Source: Lentinus brumalis (lineage: Eukaryota; Basidiomycota; Agaricomycetes; Polyporales; Polyporaceae). Taken from it: a DNA stretch of 64,000 nucleotides. Positions 32,770-44,847 of the stretch are shown piece by piece. Position 1 is the first letter of the stretch, and the number at the start of each line of letters is the position of its first letter. The translations under genes were made by a program, and so were the position numbers. The stretch covers positions 186,001-250,000 of the forward strand of contig MARA01000031.1 of NCBI GenBank assembly GCA_001792895.1, given 5' to 3'. Below the pieces are notes generated by a model. That model saw nothing but the letters and a program-made list of their open reading frames with translations. It had not been told where the DNA came from and did not search any database.

Positions 32770-33015
32770 GTCGCAGAGTCTAGTCTAGATAGATGTCGAG
32801 GACAACGAGGACAGCAAAGGCAGACGGCGAGCAGGACGGTGGCGGCGACGATCAAGCGAGCCGAGCGGTATATGTGAGCGCTATTTGTTCGTGTTTGTTC
32901 GGTGCCCGGGGATGTTTCTGGCAAGTTCGTCATCGTTGCAAACGGCGAGCACGACCTTCTTCTCGACGACGACAGCGCGTTTTGTACTCTTCCCTGCTTT
33001 TTGCTTTTCGCAGTC
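32770..33015. promoter_or_regulatory. Bidirectional promoter between DIB1 and cyclophilin H
   Basis: Only 246 bp separate the two start codons, which diverge. No TATA box is obvious; pyrimidine-rich stretches lie near the cyclophilin start. Co-regulation of two tri-snRNP proteins is inferred from the geometry only. Confidence 0.6.
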
Positions 33016-34455
33016 ATGTCGTCCTCAACGAACCCGACGCGTCCAATTGTCTTCATGGACATCAACATCGGGGAGACGCCCGCAGGGCGCATGAAGATGG
33101 AGTTGTTCAGCGATATCGTGCCAAAGTAAGCCTCACTCATAGTGTTTTCTTCGGGCGGTGGGAGTGGCAGAAGGCGAAAGTGGCTATATGTGAGCGAAGG
33201 CGAGACATTGATGGCGACCGAGGATGCCCTATCTCTCTTCCAGGGCCATCCCGGTTTCATCTGGAGAAGTAACGTGTGGATGAGAGGACTTGCGTTGGGA
33301 AGACAGCTGGAGGGATGTCATGCGAATGATGAATCAAGAGTATGTGCGGGGAGGCTGTAGTCCATGGGATCGGGGAACGGTGCTACACCTATGCGACCCA
33401 TATCTACCACGCGCCGACCTACAGCGGATGATATCCCTCTCAAGCTCGCGTCGATGAGAAGGGCGCGCACCGAGGATTTGCCACAGGCCGATGGTATACT
33501 GGACGACGCGTCGTCCACATCCCGCGGTCCCCGCACCTCTTTGCGACGAATTGTAGAGCGTCGGAGTCCGCATGTGCTACCCTGGCCGCCGATAGCCAGC
33601 CCGCTTGTACGAGTAGATGCGCTCGTTTGATTTCAGTGCTTGGTCTCCATTCGCGCGAATACTCACATACCTTCTGCGCATAGAACTGCCGAGAACTTCA
33701 GACAACTCTGCACAGGAGAATTCCGAGTGAACTCTCGTCCGCAAGGGTACAAGGGGGCTACCTTTCACCGGTGAGTCGTATCTATTGCGTACCATGACTC
33801 CTTGCCCATGCTTGCTGATCTAGTGACATAATGTAGAGTGTAAGTCACTTTAATCTTTGAACATGCTGGTACGAAGCTCACTTTGCTCTCAGCGTTCCGA
33901 ACTTCATGTGCCAAGGTGCGATCTCTACATCCGTGCGTCTCGTATGGGACAAAACGCTGATCCTTGTGACCAGGCGGTGACTTCATCAAAGGCGACGGAA
34001 CCGGCTCATTCTCAATATACGGAGACAAGTTCCCCGTGAGTTCAGGCACGCAGTATGTCTCCGCACACCATCTGACCTGCGTGCTCCGTTGTCAGGATGA
34101 GAACTTCAAGGAAAAGCACACAGGACCCGGTCTGCTCTCGATGGTATGATGCTTGCCTTGCGTCACCGTGGCTCTGATAACTGAAGACAGCTCTTCGTCT
34201 GCAGGCGAACTCCGGACCCAACACCAACGGGTGCCAGTTCTTCATCACGACCGCCAAGTGCGACTTCCTCGATGGGAAGCATGTCGTCTTCGGCCGGGTT
34301 ATAGATGGCATGCTCACGCTCCGCAAGATCGAAAACGTACCCACGGGCCCCAACAACAGGCCGAAGCTCACCGTGAAGATAGTCGGTGCGTATTCCAGCA
34401 ATTGCCCTGCGGTCCATGCTGACTGCTTCCCTTTGCAGAGTGTGGTGAGATGTGA
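33016..34455 (+). CDS. PPIH: Cyclophilin H (spliceosomal peptidyl-prolyl isomerase) with a 3-nt microexon
   Basis: Nine exons: 33016-33125, 33684-33770, 33837-33839, 33893-33915, 33974-34035, 34096-34143, 34205-34385 and 34439-34455 make eight, with the three-base exon AGT (33837-33839) counted third; 176 aa. Key cyclophilin features: [34 protein letters not shown] (catalytic Arg), [29 protein letters not shown] and [11 protein letters not shown] with the ECGEM end typical of the H subtype bound to the U4/U6 60K protein. Without AGT the protein would lack one residue in the conserved FHRV-x-x-FM segment. The first intron is 558 nt, against 53-66 for the others. (Eight exons in total, counting the microexon.). 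Confidence 0.9.
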
Positions 34456-34626
34456 GCACGGTGGTTATGTAGTATCTCGCAGTGTAGTTATAGCGGCCCC
34501 CGTTGAATTCCATACAGTATTTTCCTGTATGCGTTTTGTCGAGAAGACGGCGAAGACGCGCTGTGGAGAGACATACATAAGTTTCCCAGCCAAGCGAGCT
34601 CGGAACTTCGAGGCGCGCAGCAGGCC

Positions 34627-37600
34627 ATGACGCGCCGTCTCTTCGACTACATCGTCCTGCTTGTCGTCGCCCCTCTCGTGCTCGCTGCAGCTTCCGGACG
34701 CATTCTCATCTTGCTCCATGACTATTACCTGACGACGAACGACGACAACGAGATGGAAAAACCACTGCCAGAACTGCCCAGCGCGCGCGGGCGCAAGCTC
34801 TCGTCGAACCTCGCGCTCACCACCGAGGCCCGGGCGCACCTCCACCGCTTCGTCTCGCGCGCGTTGGAGGAGGAAAGGGACCTGCGAGACCGGGATACGT
34901 GGGCGGAGAAGGTGGAGGCGTCCCTGGACGAACTCGGAGCGAGCCTGGCACGAGGCGGATGGCTGCCCGGTCTGAAGCGTGGAAGGTACGTGCGCAGGCG
35001 GCACCACGAGGAGGAGGAGAAGCGCAAGGCAGAGGAGCAGGCGAAGCGGGATAAGGAACAGGAGGAGCAGGCGAGGAACCGGACCGCGAAGGGGCGCAGC
35101 AAGCTCAAGGAGTCGGTCGTCGAGGACGACCACCATCTCGAGGACGAGCCGAACGACGAGCAGCGCGACGCGTTGCTCGAGCAGCTCCGCGATGCTGCGT
35201 CGAGGCCGTTCTTGCCGACGCCCAAGCCGTCTATCAAGCATTTGCTGCTCACGGTCGCTGGTCCGCCGACGGCCGAGCCTTCGGAGGATATGGGCTTCAG
35301 GCTCGTACGGTCTGCCGTACACTGCTCGTTCAAACAGGGCGAGTACGTGCTGCCGAAGACTGTCGCTACTGCGGACAGTACAGACGCGACTGTTCTCTAC
35401 GGACTCGACGATTGGAATGGTGAGTCTTTCACAAACCACCCGATGCACTTCGGTCTATGCATCGTGCCCCGCTGTGTCTATGTTACCCCGCCCGCGCAGC
35501 CCTTGAGAGAGTCAAACGCAGTCACTCAGATTGTTCGCTCGTCTCTTGCCCGCCTCAGCTCTATTCCTGGTCGCACCAGAGCAGGGATAGACCTGAGTAG
35601 ATATATCGGGTCTCGCTCATGGTCTACGTATCTGATACGGCGTGTAGTGGGGACTATCGCGAGCAGGCAGAGGTACTGGTTCCTCACCAGAGCCAATTGT
35701 GCCAGTTGCCACTGGTCCACTCGTCGCATGGTTGTGATTAACAGATGGCCCCACTTGCATACAGGCGATCAGACAGTATCCCATCCCAGTCCTGGCCTTG
35801 TTCGTGTTTGGGTGAGCATGCACCGGAGTCGATTGCCGCTAATGGTGCGCCAAATCCGCTAGAGGCAGCACCGGCAGTGGAAGTCTTTATCTTCAGCAGC
35901 GTCAAATAGGCCATTCGTGTGTATTCTATCCTCCACTGAAATGTCGCGAAGAGAATTGGGCAGACGGGTTCTGACGTTCTTTTGGACAGCGTGTCTCCTC
36001 ACCGTCGACGATCCTGTTCAAGTGGTTGGCGGAACCTTCCGCCTCAAAGGTCTCTCCTCCCTCCCGCAATACCACGCGCTGTGTAGAGTGCTTCGCTACG
36101 CTGTCTACGCCTACCTCTCACTCATCCTAGAGCAAGATCTTCTCGCAAACTCGCATGTAGACTTACACTATCCTAAGCCTCCTATTCCACACCTGCCATC
36201 ATTCCCGACTACTGTCGAGCGTTCCTCGAGTTCTCCGGACGTCAAGAACAAGAGCAAACGCGACTCCGGTTCTGGCCTGTGGTCCTTCCTATCCAAGAGG
36301 ACCGAGGACCTCATACAACGTGCCTCGCATGTTGCGCCAGGCATGGTGCGACGCGGCTCTCTCGATCTCACATTTGGGCAGCGCGTTCCCCGCCACAGCT
36401 CGTTACCACAACACCCTGATGGTGGTTTCCTTGCTCGTCGACTTTCCCTTCTCTCCACAGTCTCCTCTCGCGCGTCCGAGGACTCGAACGACACGGGCAA
36501 GCCCGTTTATGCGGTCGCTGTGCGGCGAATAGACTCTTGGAAGGACCTCCTATCGACCTCTCCAGGCGTCGTGTTCTATCCGCCCAAGTTCCTGCTCGCT
36601 ATCGCCGAGCTGGAAGCTAGGGACCCTGCTCGGCGACTGGTCGGCGACGAGAAGGCTGCGTTGACCAGTCTTCTGGGGTATCATGGGAAGGAGTCTCTCA
36701 CTAGGGGGATAGTGGGGATGCATGGATTCGTACGCCATCAGGGCTTCGATGTCCTGTACTCGGAGCATGTGCCCGGGACGAGCACGATGCTCTCTCCGCC
36801 GCCTACCCCAAGCAAGTCTGATTCGTCCTCCACCGAGCTGCAGTTCCCGCTGCGTATTGCGTGCGGCGGGCATCGGCGGAAGTGGATACACTACCGGTAC
36901 TATGCGCGCGGGAAGCATTGGGACGAATCGTTGGGCGAGGTCATCGAGCGATGGTGCTCAACCGCCGAGGACCCGTGCGTGCATCCCGACTGCCACTTTT
37001 CGCGTTCAGACCACGACATGCGCTGGATTCACGGCGGCACGCGCGTGATCGCCACGGTCTCGCTTCCTGCCTCCTCTGAGGCCTCTACTTCGGACGATCT
37101 GGTCCGGATGTGGCAGACGTGCGCGATCTGTGGCAAGGAAACACCCAGGGAAGTGATGCACGATGGCACATAGTGGGTACTTCCGGCTACTGCGTCTGTT
37201 TCACCTACTGAGAGTGTGCGTACCACAGCCTTTTCTCGTTCGCGAAGTATCTGGAGCTCCTCGTGTATTCTCCAGCCGTACACAACCTCCAGCCTCCCCT
37301 TTGCGAGCACACCGCTTACCCTACGAAGCCATGGTCCGGTTCCAGCTCCCCGCTCCCTCAGGCGCGCTTCAACATCGTCCGGCGCTTTTCCCATAAGGGT
37401 CGGACGGTCACGCTCACGATGTCAGAGGTAAAGGAGATTCTCGAGGTTTGTGTACCGAGATTGCAAATTCTTAGGCGTAAGGCCACCGAGAAGAAGCCCG
37501 GCGACCCTTCAGACCAGCATGTCATGAAGGTCGCGTCTCCGCCTGGAGAGGCTCATCGGACCCTTCGGCGAGAGATCATGAGGTGGTGGCAGGGATTGTC

Positions 37601-40362
37601 CGAACATATGGACGAGCTGGTAGGTGCCTCGTGCTCCCTGAGTAGAGCAGGCTCTGATGATGCGTGTAGGAGGACAAATTCGTATCCGACCATCCGAGTG
37701 CGTTCCACAAAACGCTCCCGCGGTTACCGTCTACGGATGATATGCTCGAGGATGAGGACGATGTTGCCATGCGCACGCCGACTATTCGTCCTGGAGTACC
37801 GCCGAGTACCCCCTCACGCCGAGAGGCTTACCCCCCGCAAGTAACTCGTATCCCTTCCTTCCGACACGCTCACATTCTCCACTGCCCTCCGAACCCGTCT
37901 CCGTCTCCACTTCTGTTCTCACCGCCAATACCGCGGCCACTGATTCCACTGTTGAGAGCGAAGAGTCCTTGCACCTGCTCGCCGGGCTTCGCCACAAGTT
38001 CCAGCAAACCGAACAGGAGCTGTACACCGAACTCGCACAGACTCCCGAGAAGAGTCTCAATGACGTCCGGCGCTCTTTCGTAACCGCCGCGCGGGGTGCG
38101 ACGCGTCGTCTGGTCGCCTGGGAGAAGAAGCATGGATCCCATCAGCCGTCTACCCCGACGTCCAGCGAGACACATCTTGCACCAGAACCGGAGTGGTGGC
38201 AGAGCGGATGCCATGCTGTACCTGGTGGCAATGTCATCGTTCGCGAAGATGACTGGGGAAGCATTATTGCCTTCACTCTTAGGTATGTCATCCACACATC
38301 TGGCATCTGGCACCGCGGATCCCTGATTGCCGTGCTTCTGACATGCAGTACGGTGGACTATCAGCGCGAGCTGTCGAACATGAACGGCCCCCGTAGCACT
38401 GCACCGGCTGTGCCTCCTACTACGCCAGCCACCACCAGGCCGTCCATATTCCGGGCGGGCGAGTCTTTCAGGCGGTTCGTGTCTGGATCTGTGCCGCAGC
38501 TGCCTGATCCCGACCACGACGACGTCGGCTGGCAGGAGCCGGAGACGTATTCCGCTGTCATCAGCCGCAAGGAGCACCCGCGCGATCCCGTCTCCCTCAT
38601 TTCGATCAGAGATGTCCTCAGGCAGAAAGCATCCGCTGATGCCGGGACTTCGTCGTCGCTGCTCTCGCCGACGGGGACAGGAAGCGGGAAGACGAGTGGG
38701 TCTGAGACACCTCGGTCTGTGCGTGCGAAGCCTGCTGTCGAGGTGTCGACGGCCGCTGCGGGTGGCCAGGTCAGCGGAATGTCCGAAGCCGTCGAGGCCG
38801 CAGGCAAGATCCTCCACGAGCTTGAAGCCGTCTCCAAGGCGAACCACTCGCGAACCTCATTGTCGGACAGCCGACCTTCGTCGTCCGGGTTTGTGGAAAC
38901 CAATATCCGGCGGGGAAAGGCGTCCTCCATCATGTCTGAGAGCGACGACTCTACCGTTCAGGACAGTGTATACGGTGCTGGGCCGCCGCCTCCGCTCCCG
39001 CCGAAAGATTCGAGAGACAGCGATACGGAAGACGGCGCACGGAAGAGCCCGCTTCCGCTGACTCCCGATGAACCTCCCGCGACGCCCTCAAAGTCCAGTA
39101 TGTTCACCGTGCCCTTCGCGAACTCGCTGTCGTCCGCTATGCGGTACGTCATGAAGCCAGGGGAGGCGCCGCGCCCGTCGACCGGCACGCCGCATCACAA
39201 GCTCCTATCCGCCGAAGCTCCCTCATTCATCGACGACCGGCCGCACATCAAGTACGACTGGACGATCGGGAAGCGGCTGCGGTTCAGCTGCACGGTGTAC
39301 TACGCGAAGCAGTTCGACCAGCTGCGGAAGCGGTGCGGGGTGGAGGACGTGTTCCTGAAGAGCATGGCGCGCAGCGAGAACTGGGCGGCCGAGGGCGGAA
39401 AGAGCAAGTCAAACTTCTGGAAGACGACGGACAACAGGTTCATCATCAAGACCCTCGTCAATGCGTGGAACGTCGCTGACCTGTGCGTATCTCTGCGGGT
39501 CTGTTTGAGGGAGGCGGCGCTGACGCGGCTACAGACAAGTGCTAATCGACCTCGGGCCTTCATACTTCAAGTACATGGAGGCGACTGCGAGCCGGCCGAC
39601 TGTGCTGGCGAAGCTGCTGGGCTTCTACACCGTCGAGATCCGCAACCTCGAGACCGGTGCCACTCAGGCGAAGGCGGATCTGCTCGTAATGGAGAACCTG
39701 TTCTATGATCGCAAGATCACCAAGACGTTCGATCTGAAAGGTATCCAGGGTCGCAAAGTAAAGGCGAGCAGCGGTGCAAACTCGAAGACGCTGTTTGACG
39801 GCGAGTGGATCGAAGGCCAGCAACGGGGGCTCACTCTTGTGCGGCCGCATTCGAAGGTCGTCTTGCAAGAGGCCATTAGGGCAGATTGCGAGTTCCTGGC
39901 GAAGAGTAACATCATGGACTACTCGTAAGCACGTCTGTCTTCCCACATCTTCCGGACCTCACGAGATGTCTAGTCTGCTACTGGGTATAGACGAGGAGAA
40001 CAAGCAGATGGTCTGCGGTCTCGTCGACACCATCGGTTCGTCTCTTTGTCCGTCGGGTATGCATCTTTCACTGAGTATGTTTCTCCAGGGAGTTACACCT
40101 TCGCGAAGACTCTCGAGTATAAGGCCAAGCATGGTCTCAACAGCGGCAAGGAGGTGACTGTCGTCCCTCCGAACGAGTACCAGGAGAGGTTTGTGAGCGC
40201 CATGGACGACTACTTCCTCGCATGTCCAGGTACGTCCGTCGCACGTTTCGCTTTGCTGTCGTGGTGGTTGACACATGGGCCCCGTATGAAGACAAATGGT
40301 CTCGGCCACTGGACGGTACCCCGGTCCCAAGCAATTGCACCGACCTTCCTAGCGTCGTGTAA
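34627..40362 (+). CDS. PIKfyve/Fab1-type phosphatidylinositol phosphate kinase lacking an FYVE domain
   Basis: Ten exons: 34627-35419, 35522-35811, 35863-37172, 37229-37619, 37670-38282, 38349-39482, 39535-39924, 39974-40035, 40089-40229 and 40292-40362; about 1731 aa. The N-terminus has a short hydrophobic stretch and a charged coiled region ([19 protein letters not shown]), then a diverged CCT-like segment ending in [19 protein letters not shown], a Cys-rich region with [14 protein letters not shown] and CAICGKE, and the C-terminal kinase ([58 protein letters not shown]). Fab1 makes PI(3,5)P2 on endosomes and vacuoles; without FYVE, membrane targeting must differ. Exon 5 needs one more base in the C6 run at 37831-37836 to stay open, probably a sequence error. 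Confidence 0.8.
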
Positions 40363-40981
40363 GCCCGATGAAACGGGCTATGTATATTGGGGGTCTGTTG
40401 CAGGCGGGCCAGGGTATCGGGGACGATTGTCCGAGGCCCGTCCCTCAGTCATCCTTCCCGCTCTCTCGATGAAGAAGTTGTGTGTGTACTATACTTTATG
40501 GATTCTGGGTAGTGGATTTTCTGTGAGCGGACGCGTAACATTGTAACCATATGATAGCACAAGCAAGACCTAACTTACATACCGTCGAATTACATCGTTA
40601 CTTGACTTCACCCCTCGGCCTCGGGGAGCATGGCCGAACTCTTGAGCGCTCTCCCTGTCCCCGAGTCTCCGTCCTCATCCACGCGCCGTCCGAGGACCTC
40701 TTGCAAGTCCATTCCTGAAGCAACCACATTCGCTCTGCCACTCAGAATATAGATGTCTCGTGAGACATTCTGCTGATGCAGTACCCTCGGGCGAGTTCGA
40801 GTCCAGCGCTAATGCCGGCATGCTTGGTCACCGGAACTCCTGAATCCGCTGTCGCCATCTTGCGTCTAGCATCGACCTACGGAGCCTGGAGGGTATATAT
40901 GCAGCAAGTACTGATGAGCAGAGTAGCCACAGAACAACCACAACTCCAGTAGTACTACGTACAGACCACTCGGAACTCAAC
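40363..40981. other. Intergenic with SDR promoter
   Basis: No supported gene. A TATA-like gtatatatg at about 40893-40901 lies some 85 bp before the SDR start. Two short overlapping minus frames around 40608-40856 are open but cannot be joined by splicing. Confidence 0.45.
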
Positions 40982-42696
40982 ATGTCCACTCGCCCGCTCA
41001 TCGTTATCGTCGGGGTTGGCAACGGCTCAGGTACGCATGGTCCGTCGGCGGACGCCACACATTTCGTTGATTTGGCTCTCGTGCAGGGACTGGTGGCGCC
41101 ACAGCGTATGTGTCTTCGATCACCTTGAACGTGCGGCTGTTCTGAGTACCCGCCTCGATACGGGAGGATGTGGGGCGGGGTCGTACGTTGCGATTGGCGT
41201 TATGCCCGTCGATATCTGCTGCGTCTGTCGCCATCTCGTTTGAAGGCGGGACATGAAGGAGGGTGACGAAGAGCTTGGAGTGCTGACGACGGTCAATTTT
41301 CTGCCACAGGCGTGTCTTCGCGAAAGCGGGGTACCGTGTTGCTCTGATTGCCCGGGGCGCAGACAAGCTGAAGAAAGTAGCTGATGACGTCGTTGCCATT
41401 GCGTCGGGAGCTGAGGTGCGTTTGTATACTATCTGTCCTGATCAGTACTTGTACATCTACTGACATATAGTGCTTGTTCGACTCAACGCCCTGCTACTAC
41501 GGGATGACGAACTTGACGTCTGGCGCATCTGTTGGCTGGTATCCCACCAGGTCGCCACGTTCCCAATTGAGTCTTACAGCTTCAAGGCACTCACCGACGT
41601 CTTCAACGCCATCCGGTCGTACTCCTGGCCCTCTGGCGGGCGCACGGAGATACGCGTTGCACTCTATAACGCCGGTGCCGGCGTGCGGAAGTCCTTCCTC
41701 GACGTCAACGAGAAGGACATCCAGGTCGTTGTCGATGCGAACATCAACGGAGCATTTGGGTTCTCGCACCAGGTCATCGAAGAGTTCAAGAAGAACGAGA
41801 TCGACGCGAAGGGCAAGCGCGGCACGCTCATCTTTACCGGCGCGACGGCGAGCATCCGCGGGAACGTCACTACCAGCATCTTCTCCGCTGGCAAGCATGC
41901 GCTGAGGGCCTTGAGCCAGAGCTTGAACAAGGAGTTTGGAAAGGACAATATCCACGTGAGTGATCATGCCGTTCTCATATGATTCCGTCAGCTGACGTCT
42001 TTCCTTTAGGTTGCTCATGTACGTTTTTTGCATTCGCTACCAATAAAACCATTTGGATGACTCAAATTCGTGCCGATCCTTGACTGGGTGGCGGAGCAGT
42101 CTATCATCGACGGAGGTGAGTCCTAAGCACGCTCCGACCTTCTTGTGTTCTGATTTTGGGACTCTAGCGATCCTGACCGATACGCAGCTCTCGCGTCAGG
42201 AAGATGCGAACGAGTTCTCGAGCAACCCCAACATTCGTTTGGATCCTGCCAGCATTGCTACGGTAAGCTCGTACCCTGATCCTTTCGAGACTTGGTTCTG
42301 GAGCTTGGTCGGCGATGAAGAGAACGCGTTGTTGTTTCCGAGTGTGGTTGCTGCAGTGCGGGTCCGACAATATGCTCGCGACGTGGTCATACCGCGTCAT
42401 TTCACATCCTTCCGGAGCGTGTTGGGCCAGACTGCGCTAGGCCCGTGTCTGCGGCCTTGTACGGATCGTCACTACCACACGGTACTCGATGAGTTGCGGA
42501 GCGCCCAGGATATCGTGTCGCTTCCGAACACAACAGGCTGACTCGAGCGTGTAGGGATACCTCTATCTGGCGAACCAGGATAGGTCCGCCTGGACCTGGG
42601 AGCTCGACTGTAAGTCTGTCTTGTCCTGCCGGATGGCATCGGGCGACGATAATTGACGATGAACTTGTAGTGCGCCCCGCTCACGAGAAGTGGTGA
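40982..42696 (+). CDS. Short-chain dehydrogenase-like protein, nine exons
   Basis: Exons 40982-41030, 41087-41105, 41310-41415, 41551-41955, 42010-42018, 42100-42115, 42168-42262, 42555-42609 and 42671-42696; 259 aa. Motifs: VGVGNGSGTGGATA (cofactor glycines), RVALIARGADKLKKVA, YNAGAG, GTLIFTGATASIRG, SIFSAGKHALRALSQSL, then IHVAHSIIDGGAILTD and a WELDLRPAHEKW end, which I associate with a common fungal SDR family. The YxxxK position is F-S-A-G-K, so the usual catalytic Tyr is Phe. Exon 5 is only nine bases (Val-Ala-His) and exon 6 sixteen. Introns of 204 and 292 nt are long for this window and might hide an error; the overall phase is consistent. Confidence 0.8.
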
Positions 42697-43691
42697 ATGA
42701 CAGTGAATGACTCGCTGCGTATTCCCCTGCACGTTGCACCCATACTTACAAAGGCTCCCATGTTTGAAGTTACTAAGCAACTACTTAGTAGCGTTCGACC
42801 ATATAAGGCTTACAAGGCTGATGTGGGATCCTTCGGTCATGGTTACCATCCGTACAGAGCGGATCTGTCAAGGCACGATACACACGCGAGGCTTCTCCGG
42901 TAAGTGCGGTCTGTTATGTTGCGCAAATCCCAGGGCACTGGGGCAGGTGAGTGCTCACTTCAAAGTTCACGGCGTAAGTCCGAATGCAAGTCAATAGAGT
43001 CAGCACGCCGCTCTTTCCCCTCTGAATCCAGGAAGATCGCGATTTGCGTGATGCTGAGTACTGTCGGTGTATTTGACGGATCTGCGGAGCGGGTCTGTGG
43101 TTGAGTCACCGCCGCCACCGTCGTGCGGTGCCGTTCAGGTCACCCTCGAGGACAAGCGTTTGATCGATTCTCCGGGAAAGATATGCAACTGTTCCCAGAT
43201 CCCTCCCTCATCATCTGCCACTCGTGGTGGCACTTGACCAGCATAAGACTATCATATTAGACCGCAGGCGGTGCGCAATTAAGCAGAGAGCACGCGCTTC
43301 TTGGGGTGGTGGCGGCGAGAGGGTGCTGTCAACGCGCACAGTGCCCGTGGGCCGTCTGTCCAACCAGGTCCAACCCGAGCACCATGGCGATGACCACGTT
43401 CTTCCGCGGGTTCGATCAAGCCGAATCTTCCCTTTTCTAGCTCAAGACTCACAGCCCAAAATGTACGTGGGGAGAGGATGTGAGTCGGCGAGCCGGCATG
43501 CCAAGCCTATCTGTTACGCCCTGATCGACGGCTTTGTCGTGTTGGCTCTCGAGGCGCGACACGCCTGCCCATCACCTGGTATAAAAGCGTCGGGAAGGCG
43601 AGCGCAATCTCTCCAGGGTTCGAGTGCTTTTCTGCCTTCCCCTTCTCGCCTCGATCTCCCTTGTCTTCGTTCTCCTTCTCTGCTGACCGCC
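42697..43691. other. Intergenic, upstream of the first secreted-protein gene
   Basis: About 1 kb with no supported gene; a TATA box at 43580-43586 belongs to the gene at 43692. Confidence 0.45.
43580..43586 (+). promoter_or_regulatory. TATA box of secreted protein gene 1
   Basis: tataaaa within ggtataaaagcg, 112 bp before the ATG at 43692. Similar boxes precede the other cluster genes at 47426, 49141, 51619 and 58142. Confidence 0.6.
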
Positions 43692-44562
43692 ATGTACGCC
43701 CTTGCTCTCGTTTCTGCCGCCCTTGTCGCCGGTCAAGGTGAGTAGATGACCCACCGAAACCTTGCATGAAGACTTACTCACCCACCTACAGCCGCTGCCT
43801 CGGCCGTTATACCCCGGAACGCCCTTGCCGGTCTTCTGAACAGGCAGACGACCGCTTTCGACCCTTCAGACATCCCTGCTCAGGTGCGTCGCGCCCATGC
43901 TTGCACCTAAACATGGACACTGACATCTGCGGTGCCGATGTACAGTGCCAATCGGACTGCTCGGCTGTCGTGTCTGCTCTCAACGTGAGTTACGTTTCAT
44001 TCGACAACAGACGTTCACGCACTGACGGTTCCATTCGTAGTCTTGTGCCACCGTCAGCTGCCTCTGCAGCGAAACGACCAACACCGGTCTCTACAAGTGC
44101 CTCGAGTGCGCGCTCGGTCTCGACCCCGACGCCGCTCTCTTGGCGCAGGGCCAGGACAGCTTGAACGGTATGTCGCCTTCTCGCTCCTCCTCCCGAATCT
44201 CGCTGATACGGTCATTCTCCCTTGCAGAGTACCAATCGTCATGCCAGCAGGCCGGTGTCTCCATCACCCCCCTCACTCTCACCCTCCCCTCGGGCGCGAC
44301 CGCCACTGGCGCCCCTGGCTCGTCTGCCACGGGCCGCGCCTCGGTGACGTTCGACAGCAGCACCCCGACGGGCATCACCAGCGGCAGCGGTAGCAAGGCG
44401 ACCGGGGGTAGCGGCAGCACCGAGACTACCGAGGGCGGCGCGTCCGACCCGCTTGCGACGGACGGCGCTGCGTCGCGCAACAATGGCGCGGGCTTCCTGG
44501 CCGTTTCGTCGACTGCGGTCGTCGGCGCCGTTGGTGTCGCGATGGCCGTTTTATCGTTGTAG
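43692..44562 (+). CDS. Secreted Cys-rich, Ser/Thr-rich protein with GPI-like tail
   Basis: Exons 43692-43737, 43792-43883, 43946-43984, 44041-44167 and 44228-44562; 212 aa. Signal peptide MYALALVSAALVAGQ (first exon, phase-1 intron). Mature N-terminal domain with eight cysteines (CQSDC, SCATVSCLC, KCLEC, SSC), an arrangement recalling CFEM-type eight-Cys domains though the spacing differs, so I do not call it CFEM. A Ser/Thr/Gly stalk (about residues 120-185) and a C-terminal hydrophobic stretch (FLAVSSTAVVGAVGVAMAVL) suggest a GPI anchor at the cell surface. First member of the plus-strand cluster sharing the signal-exon design. Confidence 0.85.
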
Positions 44563-44847
44563 GATGTCGGTCGCGAGTCATTGAATGTGGGCATGCTTTT
44601 TGGATGGACCTGAATGGATTGAAGGCGATTATATCAGGACGTGCTATGTACATGCTTGGCGCACACATGCTACCGCTCACCTTCTGTTACGCTCTGGATA
44701 ATGTATTTGTGTACCGTAATCGAACATTAGCTGATTGTATGGATGTGGCAAGGCACATCTTCCGAAGGGTTATGAAGCAACGAAAGTGATGGATCGCGAC
44801 CTTTCAATCGGCATAGAGCTGAGACATCAGAGAACGACGTACATGTG

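Noticed and set aside
33142..33630. Possible genes inside the large cyclophilin intron
   Set aside because: Only short, low-complexity frames on both strands, with no domain or splice logic.
35420..35940. Lipid kinase pseudogene, because one reading has several stops
   Set aside because: Using the acceptor at 35521 and a 51-nt intron at 35812-35862 gives an open frame with consistent phase.
40608..40856. Small minus-strand gene with an acidic C-terminus
   Set aside because: Two overlapping frames are open but contiguous sequence leaves no room for an intron to join them, and the region holds the promoter of the next gene.
43224..43745. 173-codon plus-strand ORF upstream of the first secreted gene
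   Set aside because: It covers promoter and 5' UTR in frame with exon 1; the TATA box lies inside it, and the signal peptide starts at 43692.
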